A stretch of DNA of 48,648 nucleotides from contig JAIERK010000160.1 in the NCBI GenBank assembly GCA_019746975.1, forward strand, positions 1-48,648, given 5' to 3'. Positions 25,484-35,558 of the stretch are shown piece by piece. The notes under the pieces were generated by a model. That model was not told the origin of the DNA and searched no databases. It saw only the letters and a program-made list of their open reading frames with translations. Within the stretch, counting starts at the first letter, position 1. The number at the start of each line of letters is the position of its first letter. The stretch is from Candidatus Obscuribacterales bacterium (GTDB lineage Bacteria; Cyanobacteriota; Vampirovibrionia; Obscuribacterales; Obscuribacteraceae). The translations under genes and the position numbers were made by a program.

Positions 25484-27169
25484 ATGGACAGTGTCCTCCA
25501 AGTAGAAAAAGGATTCGAAGATCTCGCTAATCAAACATTTCGGTACGAGCGACCGGCACTGTTTCAACTTGGTTTGAGAACCTCCTGCGTCGTTGCCACG
25601 ATGCTGTGTATTCCCGATGCCTTTGCATTGATTCCCAATACGCCCTCTGTCATCGCCTGGGTTGTCTCTCTTATCGGGCTCTGGATTACCGCCGTCGTTT
25701 TGTGGTTCGTCTCATTCGTAGGGTTTTTGCATTTTGCGCGCTTCGCCGCCGGCGGTATCCAGGTCGGTCCAAAGGGCGTCCGGCTCTGGCGTCTGGGGCG
25801 ATTACTTACTTGGCAATCGATTGCTGCAATCGAGATTGAGGATCAGATCCTATTTACGAGACTTTTTTCTTTTGAGAAAACAGTAAAACGATTGACACTA
25901 TTTACTCAGTTCAAGAGCAAGTCGAAAATCATTCGCAGCATGCTGGTTCCGCATTACGTGCCCTCCTTCTTTTTCACGGAAGAAACATTCGATGACTTGT
26001 GCCGCACCATCTGCATTTTCCGATTCACGCTTGATGCGGGATCAGCTCCTGCACTGATAGTTCCGATCTCGGAAATTGAACCGCTGCGTAACGCAAGCAG
26101 CCTCCTGCAGTGGCAAAGAATCGCATTGTCTCTTCTCATTTCAGTTGGTATGGGCACGTTCGTGGTCCGCAAAGCGGGCGTTTTGTACTCATACAACGAC
26201 GGATTGAAGCTATACCGGTTGAACGATTTTTCGCATGCAGAAGAGCGCTTCAAAATGGCAACTTTCATCGAGCCTTCGTTCGCACCGGCATGGCATGGAC
26301 TTGCCGGCAGTCAGTTCAACATCGGAAAATTCGACGATGCTAGAGACAATTGGAAGACGGCGCTGAAGTGGAAACCAGATTTCGTCGAAGCAAAGGTTAG
26401 TCTTGCTTATCTTAGTTTGCAACAGAGACATTTTGCTGACGCGGAAAAGCTTATTAACAGCTCACTTCTGCTGTCGCCGACGGATACGACCACACTGCTA
26501 AATCGAGCAGACCTCAACTTGCGAACCGGACATGTTAAGGATGCAATTCAAGACGCCCATCTGGTAACCGCACAAATGGAGAGCCCCTCAGACCGTGACA
26601 ATTTTATGGTAACGTGCCTCCTGGCACAAGCAAAGCTCTTGCAAGGAAGACCGAGTGAGGCAGCCAAACTCCTCGCACCACTGCCGGTGACTCCAGAGAA
26701 GTTACGCGGCGGCGAGAACTTGAGCTATCGCCTTCTCGTCGGTGCTCAGACCTGTCTTGCGTTGGGGCAAATCTCGAAGGCTGACAAACTCGCACGAATG
26801 ACACTCAGCCGAGGTCAAACCATGGATGCACTGCTCCTTATGGCGCAGGTGCGATTAGCAAACAAAGATTATCAGGTCGCGCAAAACATTCTCAAACGAT
26901 GCCAGGTAGCTATGCCACAAAATCCGTGGACATATATCATCGCCTGCGAATTAAACATGCAGCGCGGTCGTTTGAAAAAGGCCTCCGCCAACCTCAAGGC
27001 GGCTGAGAGCTGTGTGCCCCCAGATCCACTCTCCCTTTCCAGGATCGCGCATCTTTACAATCAGCTCGGTGAGAAGGATCGGGCGCTCAAAGTGGCAAGC
27101 GACTCTCTAAGCCTGGAGCCGGTCAATCACGTTGCTCAAAAGATTGTCGATGAACTGAAGAAGGACTAG
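25484..27169 (+). CDS. Membrane protein with PH-like domain and TPR repeats
   Basis: 561 residues. Two hydrophobic segments (about 28-50 and 56-80) are followed by a bacterial PH-like stretch (about 85-180) with GGIQVGPKGVRLWRLGRLL and WQSIAAIEIEDQILF. Another membrane helix is at about 215-232. From residue 240 on there are seven or more TPR-type repeats, for example AWHGLAGSQFNIGKFDDARD and AKVSLAYLSLQQRHFADAEK. TPRs assemble complexes, so it is probably a membrane scaffold. The combination is not one I recognise as a named family. It converges on the calpain-like gene with four bases between stops. Confidence 0.75.
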   Translation: MDSVLQVEKGFEDLANQTFRYERPALFQLGLRTSCVVATMLCIPDAFALIPNTPSVIAWVVSLIGLWITAVVLWFVSFVGFLHFARFAAGGIQVGPKGVRLWRLGRLLTWQSIAAIEIEDQILFTRLFSFEKTVKRLTLFTQFKSKSKIIRSMLVPHYVPSFFFTEETFDDLCRTICIFRFTLDAGSAPALIVPISEIEPLRNASSLLQWQRIALSLLISVGMGTFVVRKAGVLYSYNDGLKLYRLNDFSHAEERFKMATFIEPSFAPAWHGLAGSQFNIGKFDDARDNWKTALKWKPDFVEAKVSLAYLSLQQRHFADAEKLINSSLLLSPTDTTTLLNRADLNLRTGHVKDAIQDAHLVTAQMESPSDRDNFMVTCLLAQAKLLQGRPSEAAKLLAPLPVTPEKLRGGENLSYRLLVGAQTCLALGQISKADKLARMTLSRGQTMDALLLMAQVRLANKDYQVAQNILKRCQVAMPQNPWTYIIACELNMQRGRLKKASANLKAAESCVPPDPLSLSRIAHLYNQLGEKDRALKVASDSLSLEPVNHVAQKIVDELKKD

Positions 27170-27173
27170 GCAC

Positions 27174-28973
27174 CTACTTCTTTCGTGAAGGTGCAAAAAC
27201 TATGTTGCCAAATTTATTGGCGAATTCCTCGTGTGTAAGCTTGAGATTGCCCGTATCGCCTTGCCGAACAATCGGCATACCATTCTTCTCGCCAAGTCGA
27301 ACCACGCCCCAGGCGTTCCTTACAGTTATAGTCGATTCGTCGAAGTCAGTGACCGTGTAGGCATGCCCAGGCTGCAAGTCAGGCTGTACCCAGGCCGCGT
27401 CAGCGAGAGTGGCAGCGATGGCTATATCGCCACGCTTCTTTGCCTCAGCCAGTTCGGCTTTCAGTTTTTTCAATTCCGGGCCGGTGTCACGGAGAATCTC
27501 ATGGTCTTTGGTGTTGGCCCCGGTCAACAACTTCAAGGCCTCGTCTCTGCCGCCGCCATCAAGATTCTCAGGTGAATCCGTATCTATGTACGTCTCCGTA
27601 CGAAACTCCGGATTGTCCTTCAAAAGTGTTCCATACGCTCTCTCCAGAACACTGACCCAGATACCATGCTCGGTGGCACCAGCGTAAAGGAAAAGCTCCG
27701 CGTCGGTCGGCCGAGCAACGGTCACCACCTTTCCTTTGGCACCGGGAAATCGAACTTCGAAGTCGCCTTTGTCGGTAGTTTTAATCATTGATAGCAGCTG
27801 CTCAGGATCATGCGTGGCAAGCGAGCCTACCACCGATAAGAAGAAGCAATCTCCGACTCCACCCTGTTTCACAGCTTCCGGTTTGATACTGTTTATCGGT
27901 TTCGCCTTGTCTGCGAAAAGCTCTCTAGACACATTTCCTTCAGTCCGATAACGCTCCAAAATTGAGTGAGCCGGTCGCTCACTGCTGGCCATCACCTCAG
28001 ACAGATCGCGGAAATCTCGAAGCGCATCAAATGTAAGACTTGTGCTCGGCACTTTCTCTGTGGACAGCTTTGTCAGAGCTTCTCGATTACGCAAAAGCAA
28101 ATCGATCAAGGTCTTCGCACTCTCGGTCATCTTCGGATTCTTTCGAGCAGCCTTGAGCTCGTCGTCGGTTATCAACTTGTCACTGTCAGGATTTACCGCG
28201 CGATGGAAATCGGGATTGGAAAATTCCTCGTGAATGCGCTCCATAAACCGTTTCAGCGACATGCCTTCACGTGAAGAAAGGGAGAGGAGCTCCAAATAGA
28301 TTTTGGCATCTGCCCTTGAGATTCCCTTTTCCTGATCGTAAAGGCCAAGCTCCGTATCTCGATGCAAGTGTGCAATTGGATTCGCGTGCAGGTTAGGTTT
28401 GCTGATCTTCAGAAGACCAACCAGAAGCGCATCCTCACCCTTGAAGGCTGGGTTGCGAACCGCGTCGAACAATTCGGCGTCGCTTACAAATCCATCTTTA
28501 TTCTTGTCGATTCGCTTGAAATTGTCCTCCAGCCTTTCAGCCAGCTTAGCCACGTCCAGAGGTTTTCCAGGAGCAGGGTTGACGGCAGCAGGATCCTCCA
28601 ATTTGGGTTGGCTCTTTAACGCTTGGTCATCCAGCGGCTTGGGCGGCTCTTGCGGCTTCTTATCCTTCTCGTTTTTCGAAACGCCATCAGTTTTCACAGC
28701 GGAGGTGGCCGCTTTAGGATCAATCGCCTCACTCCAGTTTGCAGACAGCGCCTCCAACACATCCTGAAACTCAGAGTGCAGTCCGCCGCCATTCGAAGCG
28801 GGCTTGTCGACGCCGTTTCCACCAGCGGAACTATCGTCTGTCGCTCCCTGACGATTCAGTTGACCTGACAAGTTTCGAGCATCGTGTCTCGTAAATACTA
28901 GGGTCGATTCGCTCATGGCTGAATGCGCGCCTTGTGTTGAGCTCTGTATTTGTGGCTTTGCATATTCGAACAT
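27174..28973 (-). CDS. Calpain-family cysteine protease with EF-hand motifs
   Basis: 599 residues from ATG 28973, which has AGGAG eight bases upstream; an ATG 18 bases further up lacks one. The N-terminal 120 residues are polar. EF-hand loops lie at about 156-167 (DKNKDGFVSDAE, canonical) and 261-272 (NPDSDKLITDDE). The C-terminal third is a calpain catalytic domain: C376 in QGGVGDCFFLS, H537 in PGHAYTV and N553 in VRNAWG, the full Cys-His-Asn triad. Calpains are calcium-dependent regulatory proteases in eukaryotes. Here Ca2+ sensing by the upstream EF-hands is likely. No signal peptide is seen. Confidence 0.88.
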   Translation of the reverse strand: MFEYAKPQIQSSTQGAHSAMSESTLVFTRHDARNLSGQLNRQGATDDSSAGGNGVDKPASNGGGLHSEFQDVLEALSANWSEAIDPKAATSAVKTDGVSKNEKDKKPQEPPKPLDDQALKSQPKLEDPAAVNPAPGKPLDVAKLAERLEDNFKRIDKNKDGFVSDAELFDAVRNPAFKGEDALLVGLLKISKPNLHANPIAHLHRDTELGLYDQEKGISRADAKIYLELLSLSSREGMSLKRFMERIHEEFSNPDFHRAVNPDSDKLITDDELKAARKNPKMTESAKTLIDLLLRNREALTKLSTEKVPSTSLTFDALRDFRDLSEVMASSERPAHSILERYRTEGNVSRELFADKAKPINSIKPEAVKQGGVGDCFFLSVVGSLATHDPEQLLSMIKTTDKGDFEVRFPGAKGKVVTVARPTDAELFLYAGATEHGIWVSVLERAYGTLLKDNPEFRTETYIDTDSPENLDGGGRDEALKLLTGANTKDHEILRDTGPELKKLKAELAEAKKRGDIAIAATLADAAWVQPDLQPGHAYTVTDFDESTITVRNAWGVVRLGEKNGMPIVRQGDTGNLKLTHEEFANKFGNIVFAPSRKK

Positions 28974-29219
28974 CGGAGCGTCTCCTACCATTCACGCTAT
29001 CAACGGAACGGTCTCGAGAACTCAGTAAGCAGATGGTCACGTGCGTATGTTCAATTTTCGATAAAGCTAACTGGGTCGTGCGATGTCACTCGCCCGATCA
29101 TGTGCTGCCAATTTTCGATGCAACGCCAACGCGTGGAACAGCCTCAACATTAGGGCCGAAAGCCCCGGCCGTCCATGGTGGCTCTCCCACCCTGTTCTAA
29201 CATAACTAATGATATTGGA

Positions 29220-30368
29220 CTAGTTCTTCGTGGGAACCGCAGGCGGTGGCGCCGCCGCACCTTTGTCTTTGCGAACAGGAGGTGGCGGCAAAGGTGCCTC
29301 CTCTGTCGGCTCCGTCCGAATGGGCGGTGGAGGCAAGCCACCATCTTCGTCGACAGACTCGTCCTCTTTGACTGGCGACGGCCCCGATCTTTGGTCCGCA
29401 GGAGGTCGTGCGACAGCTCCGCTCTTGGAAGATGCCTTCAACTTACGCATAAGCTCCGACTTCTTCGTCAACGCATCTGGAGCTTCATTGCGCACCCTAT
29501 CTAAGAACCAGGCATCGACTTTAAGATAGAACTCGCCTTTCGGCTGTTTCAGTACAAAGAAGTTACCGCCACTCAATTTTCCAAACTTATAGACGAGTTT
29601 GGCACCATCATTCATTGTAACTTCGTACTGGAAGACCGGAGTAGCAAGTCCGTATTCCGGCTTGTCTTCCGTGCCGAGCACCTCGGAAATATTGATCCCA
29701 CCAGCAGCCGTCAAGACATCATTTGCCGCGGTATCATCGAGAACAGCGGATTTTCCGGCATAGTCAATAAGCCACTCCTTGCCCTTTTTGACAAGCGAAA
29801 AGTTCGGAAGCTGCACCGCCGTAATTTTTTCGGTATCAAGCTCGACTGCACTTCGATCAATCCAGTCTTCCTTGTTCGGGCTGACCTGCCTCAAAGGAAT
29901 CTCTACGGTATGAATTTCATTCTCATTGTCGAGTCGAACATGCAGTTTGTTATGTCCGGCAGTTGAGCCCAGAAGAAGCGTGACCAGATTAGCTGAATTA
30001 CTCTTCAGCGTAATCTTTTCCTCGAAGTCATCTGCTTTGAGTTTAAACCTGGACAGTGCATCCTCGGTGGTGGCAACAGGCCAGCCTCTAGATATAGATT
30101 TAAATTTCTCGAGAAGGAGGTCAACTGTTTCCTTCGATGCGGGGAAATTGTGGAACTCTGGCAGCACCCATTGCCCTTTATCCTTAACGAGTTTGAGCGT
30201 TGCCTTCGACTTGGTTTCGAAATCAATTTCGGTAACCTGACTGAGATCGGCCGAGATCAAATTTTTCGTAGCCTCTTTGGCGCGCTCGCTCTCGAAGTAG
30301 CTAAGCCCAAAGGTGAGCCCGATCTGTACAACTAATATGGTGCTCAAAATTGCGACGGTTTTACTCAT
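29220..30368 (-). CDS. DUF4340 membrane-anchored protein of a Gld-type ABC system
   Basis: 382 residues. One N-terminal helix (about 5-25), then a DUF4340-type external domain with repeated beta units (IDFETKSKATLKLVKDKGQW, RFKLKADDFEEKITLKS, YGLATPVFQYEVTMNDGAK). The last 75 residues are disordered, with runs of PPPP and basic/acidic patches. The ATG overlaps the stop of the upstream ABC2-GldG gene (ATGA), showing co-translation. DUF4340 proteins regularly accompany GldG-type transporter genes. A gliding role should not be inferred. Confidence 0.85.
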   Translation of the reverse strand: MSKTVAILSTILVVQIGLTFGLSYFESERAKEATKNLISADLSQVTEIDFETKSKATLKLVKDKGQWVLPEFHNFPASKETVDLLLEKFKSISRGWPVATTEDALSRFKLKADDFEEKITLKSNSANLVTLLLGSTAGHNKLHVRLDNENEIHTVEIPLRQVSPNKEDWIDRSAVELDTEKITAVQLPNFSLVKKGKEWLIDYAGKSAVLDDTAANDVLTAAGGINISEVLGTEDKPEYGLATPVFQYEVTMNDGAKLVYKFGKLSGGNFFVLKQPKGEFYLKVDAWFLDRVRNEAPDALTKKSELMRKLKASSKSGAVARPPADQRSGPSPVKEDESVDEDGGLPPPPIRTEPTEEAPLPPPPVRKDKGAAAPPPAVPTKN

Positions 30369-33223
30369 TTCGGCGCGCTCCTCAAATCTAGGATTTTGAG
30401 ATAACGCTTACGAGCGCGATGTGCATATACTGCTCTTACAACCCACACTATGAAGAGTGCGAACAAAGCCACTCCATAGTTGGCATACTCGAATACCATC
30501 TGGAAGTTGTCTGGAAGTGGCGTGAGCGGTCTGGAGAAATGTCCACGCCCGCGAATCGTCAGCAGATCTCTATCTCCCAGGGCCCAGTCAATCGCGTTAG
30601 CTACCACTGAGATTGGCGTGAGATAAACTGTTCCTGTCGCCGCAGTAGCTAGCTGCAACATCTCATCAGACAAGAAAGCGTTAGAGGAAAAAACAATCAG
30701 TCGAGATGTTCCAGTTGATTTCTCGACTACTGAGTTGACTGCTGCTTCGTTTTGTTTTCGGGTCGGCTCTGCTTCAGGTGGCTTCTTGCCTTTGTAGTAG
30801 GACTCCAACTGCCCTTCTACAGCACAAGCCAATAGTTTTCGCTCCCGCTTACCATGTTCTTCAAAACCGAACTTTTCATTTTTCTTGAAGTCGGGCTGAA
30901 TTTCGATACTGTCCGATGTCCAAGATTCCGGAGAACTGTAGAGAAGCTTGATGACGCTCGAGCCTTTGAACTTGGTTTCATCGACGGTCAAAGGCGATGG
31001 CCAATTGACAGTCAGTTGGTGAATTCCCGACATGATACCGCTTACTTTGTCCATGCCGTCGGAGCGCACATCGACGAAGTAAGGATAGGGAACCATGCGA
31101 GTTTCCTGAACCACGTAGTCGCCAAGCTCCCTTTCCATGGGGATTGGGAATGACGAATTTTTCGGATCCAAAATCATCGTCTGTTCAGTGTTAATTCCAT
31201 AGTGCTTGAGCCAGTCAATCATGCCTGAATCCAGGCGGCGTCCGGAAAGCTCCTTTTCGAAATCAACATCGAACGGCGAGGTAGAGAGTATGACGGTACC
31301 CCCACGCATGAGAAATTGATCGATCGCAAAAAGCTCTTTCTCCTTCATCTTATCTGGAGCGAGAAGGATGAGTACATCAATGTCTGTAGCGATCTTGGCG
31401 CCCTGGAAGTCGATGTTCTTCACGGTAAACTCGCTCGCGAGTTTCTCACGGATCGCCATAAAATGCTTGGCTGGTAGATCCTGATATTTGAAAGCGGAAT
31501 CAGGCATCTCCGTCCAGACGCCGACAGTCTTCATAAATCCTTTGGAAAACCGCTTGAGAGTCGAGGTGACGCTTCTTTCAATAGAAACTTTATCGATGTC
31601 CTGCGGCATTGCCACCGGCACGACCTGCCCACCGCTCTCCATCATCATGTAGAACCAGAAGGATTTGGAATCGAAAAGACCGAGCGCCATCGGTTTGAAT
31701 CCGTAATCCTTCTCCAACTGCTTCCCAAGTCTGCCGCCATCAGCATCCGGATTCTCGATTACAATGGATAGTTTGCCTTTCGACTCTTTCTTGAGAGCTT
31801 CCATGACCTCAAGCAGCTTGCTCTTCATCTTTACCAGTGGGGGTGGCAAGTTGGCATCGTCTGAAACATAGCCTTTGAACACGACCGGATCTTTGACATC
31901 GACGAACAAGTTGCCTTCAGAACGGAACTGCGATAGAACTTTTTTGATTGCACTGGTTATGTCATATTCCGGATTGCGAAGCTCGACATCGACAGAATCA
32001 GTCTCCCCGCCCGACTTCACTTCGATAAGATCGCGAAAAGAAAGCGTCTCGTATTGATCGCCATACTTGATCAGCACATCAAAATACGAATTAACTACTG
32101 CCGCCTGATACTTGCTTGCAGTCTGAAATACAACCGGTTTTATTCCATACTTCTCTCCCGCTTCCCTTTCAAGATCAGGGTTGTCCAGTGGATCGATAAA
32201 CTCGACCTTGACCTTACCATTACCGGCGATCGCATACTCATGAAGCAAATCCCTCAGCCTGGGCACAAGCGGCGCGAGCAACGGATGAGTTTTCTTACTG
32301 AAATAACCGCGGATCAATAGCGGCTCTTTGAGCTCCATCAGGTAACGTCGTGTTGTGTTCGAGATGGTATAGATTTGCCCTTCCGTCAGATCGACACGAG
32401 CGAAGCCCACCTGCTGAAGCCAGAAATTGGCAGCCACTGCATTCGCGATCACCAGAGCCGCTACCACAATCCAGTGCCGATGCCTGGCATTGCTGCGGTT
32501 GGAAGCCCAGCGCAACCGTTCTAGACTAAGCACATTGAGCGTCAGGAACACTGCCATAAGACACAGATAGTAGTAAAGATCGCGGAAATCAATCACTCCC
32601 CTGGTGATTGATTGAAACCGAGAGCCGGAGCCTAATAGCTTCAAGATCTCGCTCATCTGAACGTTAAACAAGTTGGTGACGGGGTCGGAGCCCACGATCA
32701 AAAATATTCCGCAAAGAAGCACGGCTAACAGAAGGCTGACAATCTGATTATCGGTTTTTGAACTGACGAACAATCCAATCGCGATGTAGGCTCCTGCGAG
32801 GAACAGTGTGGCGATGTAGCCGCCAACAACAGGTCCTAGATCAAGAGCGCCGAGCAGTGCCACGGTCATGGGAATCTGAAAAGTCATTGTCACCGCAACT
32901 GCCACCAGTCCAAGACAGGCTAGAAACTTACCGGTCACTAGTTGAATATCAGTGACTGGTGCGGTCATCAACAGCTCGAGCGTACCGGCGCGGCGCTCTT
33001 CACTCCACATCCGCATTGTCAATGCTGGTACGAGCAAAATAAGCAAGGCAGGCATCCACTCGAACATAGGTCTTGCATCGGCGATATTGCGGGCGAAGAA
33101 CGGGTCCACCCAGAAGAAGACGAAGAGCGTAACAAAGAGGAACGCTCCCAGGAAGAGGAACGCGGTAACCGACGAGAAGAATGCCGCGAATTCGCGACGG
33201 GCGATTCGCATAATATTATTCAT
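30365..33223 (-). CDS. ABC transporter permease fused to a GldG-like domain
   Basis: About 952 residues; ATG 33223 is chosen for the GGAG seven bases upstream. Residues 1-245 form an ABC-2 permease with about six helices (FFSSVTAFLFLGAFLFVTLF, MRMWSEERRAGTLELLMTAP). After a further helix (about 255-275) comes a large external GldG/IFT52-like region (IYTISNTTRRYLMELKEPL; VLILLAPDKMKEKELFAIDQ) and a final helix near 915-935. In Bacteroidetes GldF and GldG are separate proteins; here they are one chain. It overlaps the ATPase gene by eight bases and the DUF4340 gene by four. The transported substrate is unknown. Confidence 0.88.
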   Translation of the reverse strand: MNNIMRIARREFAAFFSSVTAFLFLGAFLFVTLFVFFWVDPFFARNIADARPMFEWMPALLILLVPALTMRMWSEERRAGTLELLMTAPVTDIQLVTGKFLACLGLVAVAVTMTFQIPMTVALLGALDLGPVVGGYIATLFLAGAYIAIGLFVSSKTDNQIVSLLLAVLLCGIFLIVGSDPVTNLFNVQMSEILKLLGSGSRFQSITRGVIDFRDLYYYLCLMAVFLTLNVLSLERLRWASNRSNARHRHWIVVAALVIANAVAANFWLQQVGFARVDLTEGQIYTISNTTRRYLMELKEPLLIRGYFSKKTHPLLAPLVPRLRDLLHEYAIAGNGKVKVEFIDPLDNPDLEREAGEKYGIKPVVFQTASKYQAAVVNSYFDVLIKYGDQYETLSFRDLIEVKSGGETDSVDVELRNPEYDITSAIKKVLSQFRSEGNLFVDVKDPVVFKGYVSDDANLPPPLVKMKSKLLEVMEALKKESKGKLSIVIENPDADGGRLGKQLEKDYGFKPMALGLFDSKSFWFYMMMESGGQVVPVAMPQDIDKVSIERSVTSTLKRFSKGFMKTVGVWTEMPDSAFKYQDLPAKHFMAIREKLASEFTVKNIDFQGAKIATDIDVLILLAPDKMKEKELFAIDQFLMRGGTVILSTSPFDVDFEKELSGRRLDSGMIDWLKHYGINTEQTMILDPKNSSFPIPMERELGDYVVQETRMVPYPYFVDVRSDGMDKVSGIMSGIHQLTVNWPSPLTVDETKFKGSSVIKLLYSSPESWTSDSIEIQPDFKKNEKFGFEEHGKRERKLLACAVEGQLESYYKGKKPPEAEPTRKQNEAAVNSVVEKSTGTSRLIVFSSNAFLSDEMLQLATAATGTVYLTPISVVANAIDWALGDRDLLTIRGRGHFSRPLTPLPDNFQMVFEYANYGVALFALFIVWVVRAVYAHRARKRYLKILDLRSAPK

Positions 33224-34283
33224 CGGCACTCTCCTCGGTATCGGAGTCAGTGCTCACGTCATCCGCTGAATTCCCGTCGGAAGAGCCAGTGGTTGAGGCG
33301 CTTGAGACGGCGGTCGTCTTTTGGTCGTCACCACTCTTGGTGCCAACGCCGGAAGTCAGCCGACCGGCAGCTGTGATCTCTCGAAAAATCGTTTCTAAAT
33401 CTCTGATTTGTGGTTGTAGCGAGAATAGCTGTCCTCCGGCAGAGACGATGGCCTTCGCTACCTCAGGCGCAATGTCACGAGAATCGGCGCCCTTGACCTG
33501 AAGCGTAAATTGACTCAGCTCATCGACTGTTATCGCATTGACAATACTCAATCCTTCGATTCCACGTACGATTGCATCCAGTTTTTCCCTGGAAAGATCG
33601 ACAGTCAGAGTTAGTCTATCGCTAGAACGCAACTCCTTCATGGAGGCATCCAGGGCGAGCTTACCGCTATTGACCATTACTACGCGACCACACACAGCCT
33701 GCACTTCCTGAAGAATGTGTGTGGAGATGACAACGGTCGCGTTTGTAGCCAACTCCTTGATCAAGGAACGCATCTCTTGAATCTGCGAGGGATCCAGTCC
33801 GTTAGTCGGTTCGTCCAAAATGAGAATCTGAGGTGAGTTGAGGATTGCCTGCGCCACACCTAGTCTCTGGCGATAACCACGCGAAAGAGTGTTGACGCGC
33901 TTGAGCGCGACATCCTTCAATCGCGTTTTTTCGATTGCGTATCTTATGCGCGATGTTTTCTTCGAGCTTTCCACACCTCGCAAAGTCGAGGCATAGTCAA
34001 GGTAGTCGACAACAATCATGTCCGGATAAACAGGGCAATTTTCCGGAAGATATCCGATAGACTTCTGCACCGCTATGCGGTTGGCCATAATCTCCTGGCC
34101 ATTGATGGTGGCTTGCCCCGAAGAAGGTTCTAGATATCCAGTCAACATCTTCATGATGGTTGTCTTGCCGGCGCCATTGTGACCAAGCAACCCGACAATT
34201 TCACCATGTTCGATTTGAAAAGAGACGTCATCGACGGCAACAACATCGCCGTACCGTCTGGTCAATGACTCCGCTTTGATCAT
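33216..34283 (-). CDS. ABC transporter ATP-binding protein (GldA/CcmA type)
   Basis: 355 residues. Walker A GHNGAGKTT, signature LSRGYRQRLG, Walker B ILILDEPTNGLDP and the switch histidine in VISTHILQEVQ are present. Residues 220-310 form the usual extra domain of ABC-2-type ATPases. The last 45 residues are Ser/Thr/Asp-rich and probably disordered. It powers the permease-GldG fusion that follows with an eight-base overlap. It is the first gene of this three-gene operon; 330 bases without a gene lie upstream (34284-34613). Confidence 0.94.
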   Translation of the reverse strand: MIKAESLTRRYGDVVAVDDVSFQIEHGEIVGLLGHNGAGKTTIMKMLTGYLEPSSGQATINGQEIMANRIAVQKSIGYLPENCPVYPDMIVVDYLDYASTLRGVESSKKTSRIRYAIEKTRLKDVALKRVNTLSRGYRQRLGVAQAILNSPQILILDEPTNGLDPSQIQEMRSLIKELATNATVVISTHILQEVQAVCGRVVMVNSGKLALDASMKELRSSDRLTLTVDLSREKLDAIVRGIEGLSIVNAITVDELSQFTLQVKGADSRDIAPEVAKAIVSAGGQLFSLQPQIRDLETIFREITAAGRLTSGVGTKSGDDQKTTAVSSASTTGSSDGNSADDVSTDSDTEESADE

Positions 34284-34613
34284 CTTTCTCTACAACCCAA
34301 TCTTGCCAAGCTCATGACAAGCGCCACCGTGAGCGAGAGAGCAATAATAGATCGTAAGCGTTTTGCACGCCAGCAGACAAAAGAAATATAAACTGTACAG
34401 CGCGGCTCTGAGGGCGTAGGAGCGAGGCCAGGCGAGTCCATGCCTAGCCCGACGCTGAAATTGCAGTTCGACGAACATTGTTGACTTCGGTTCCCAAACA
34501 AATAGTATATATTCCAGATTGAATGTTGTTTCGAACCCGTCTGAGAGCCGGCTGGAATTGAAGCCGGAATGCCTCTGTTTAAACATCCGCTTGTCGTGCA
34601 GCAGTTGAGCGAT

Positions 34614-35246
34614 TTATTTGTTGTCCAAAAGAGTACGGCGGAGCAGCTTGCCACTGACGTCGCTTTTCGTCACCGACCTAGAGGCACCGGTCGTACCGGT
34701 TGCTGTCGGCTCCTTGTAAGTCAGCACTGCTGGAGCGGGTGCTGGAGCAGCAGCTGAAGGCTTTTTCACCGCGTTGAGCAATCGACCGGGCGACGATGCC
34801 TGTGTCCCCATCCATCCTGATAATGCTTTGTTGCCCAACATATTTGTACTTGTCCCCGGCCGCAATCCTTTCGGTTTGCTCATACCACCTGCGGGGATGT
34901 TGCTGGTAAACCCCGACGGAGGTGGATTGGACAGATCTACTTCAATCGTGCCCGGTCGTGAGCCGGAGCGACCTGGCTTGCTACCATCGATAACATACAC
35001 TTCCTCTTCCGGCACCTGATTTGGTGGCACCTTAAAAATCAATTTTTGTTTCGGCTCGGGTCTCGGCAACCTGACACTGACCTCGGGACCGGTCAAGACA
35101 TACTCGACTTTCGGTCTTGATCTGTGAATCTTGGAGGCATCTGGTAATTCATAAGGATCGATCGTTTTATGCTGTGCTTGCGCGGCTTGCCATGTGAGAG
35201 GCAAGACCAGCGCGCTGAGTAAGATCGGTTTGATTCTCAAGTTCAT
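34614..35246 (-). CDS. Hypothetical secreted protein
   Basis: 210 residues with a typical signal peptide (LLSALVLPLTWQAAQAQH, cleavage near residue 24). The mature part is short on hydrophobic residues and rich in Pro, Gly and Ser, with KVEYVLTGPEVSVRLPRPE and a C-terminal basic end. No family is recognised. It has its own 312-base upstream region (35247-35558), which holds a short CTCTCT/AGAGAG inverted repeat but no further gene. Confidence 0.65.
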   Translation of the reverse strand: MNLRIKPILLSALVLPLTWQAAQAQHKTIDPYELPDASKIHRSRPKVEYVLTGPEVSVRLPRPEPKQKLIFKVPPNQVPEEEVYVIDGSKPGRSGSRPGTIEVDLSNPPPSGFTSNIPAGGMSKPKGLRPGTSTNMLGNKALSGWMGTQASSPGRLLNAVKKPSAAAPAPAPAVLTYKEPTATGTTGASRSVTKSDVSGKLLRRTLLDNK

Positions 35247-35558
35247 GTTCTTATCCTCAAAAACGCACTAGAACAAAGCACTCTCTAAAGAGAGCACCGC
35301 CATCAGGCCTCGATTAAATGCGAAACCGCCCGTGCCTTGACGGGTCGACTGGATACATTTGTACGCAAATCTGCGTTTGACGGTATTGTGCAACAACCCA
35401 TCGACGGTTTATACAGGAAAAACCCGAACTTGCCCTTAATCGGGACTGGCAAATTTCGCCAATGTGCACCGATGTGGCATGGGTTTGACTACCGTCGAAT
35501 CAGTCTAGGATTGTAACTAATCGAGGTTCTGGGCGGCAAACAAGTTAGAATCTCTCCT

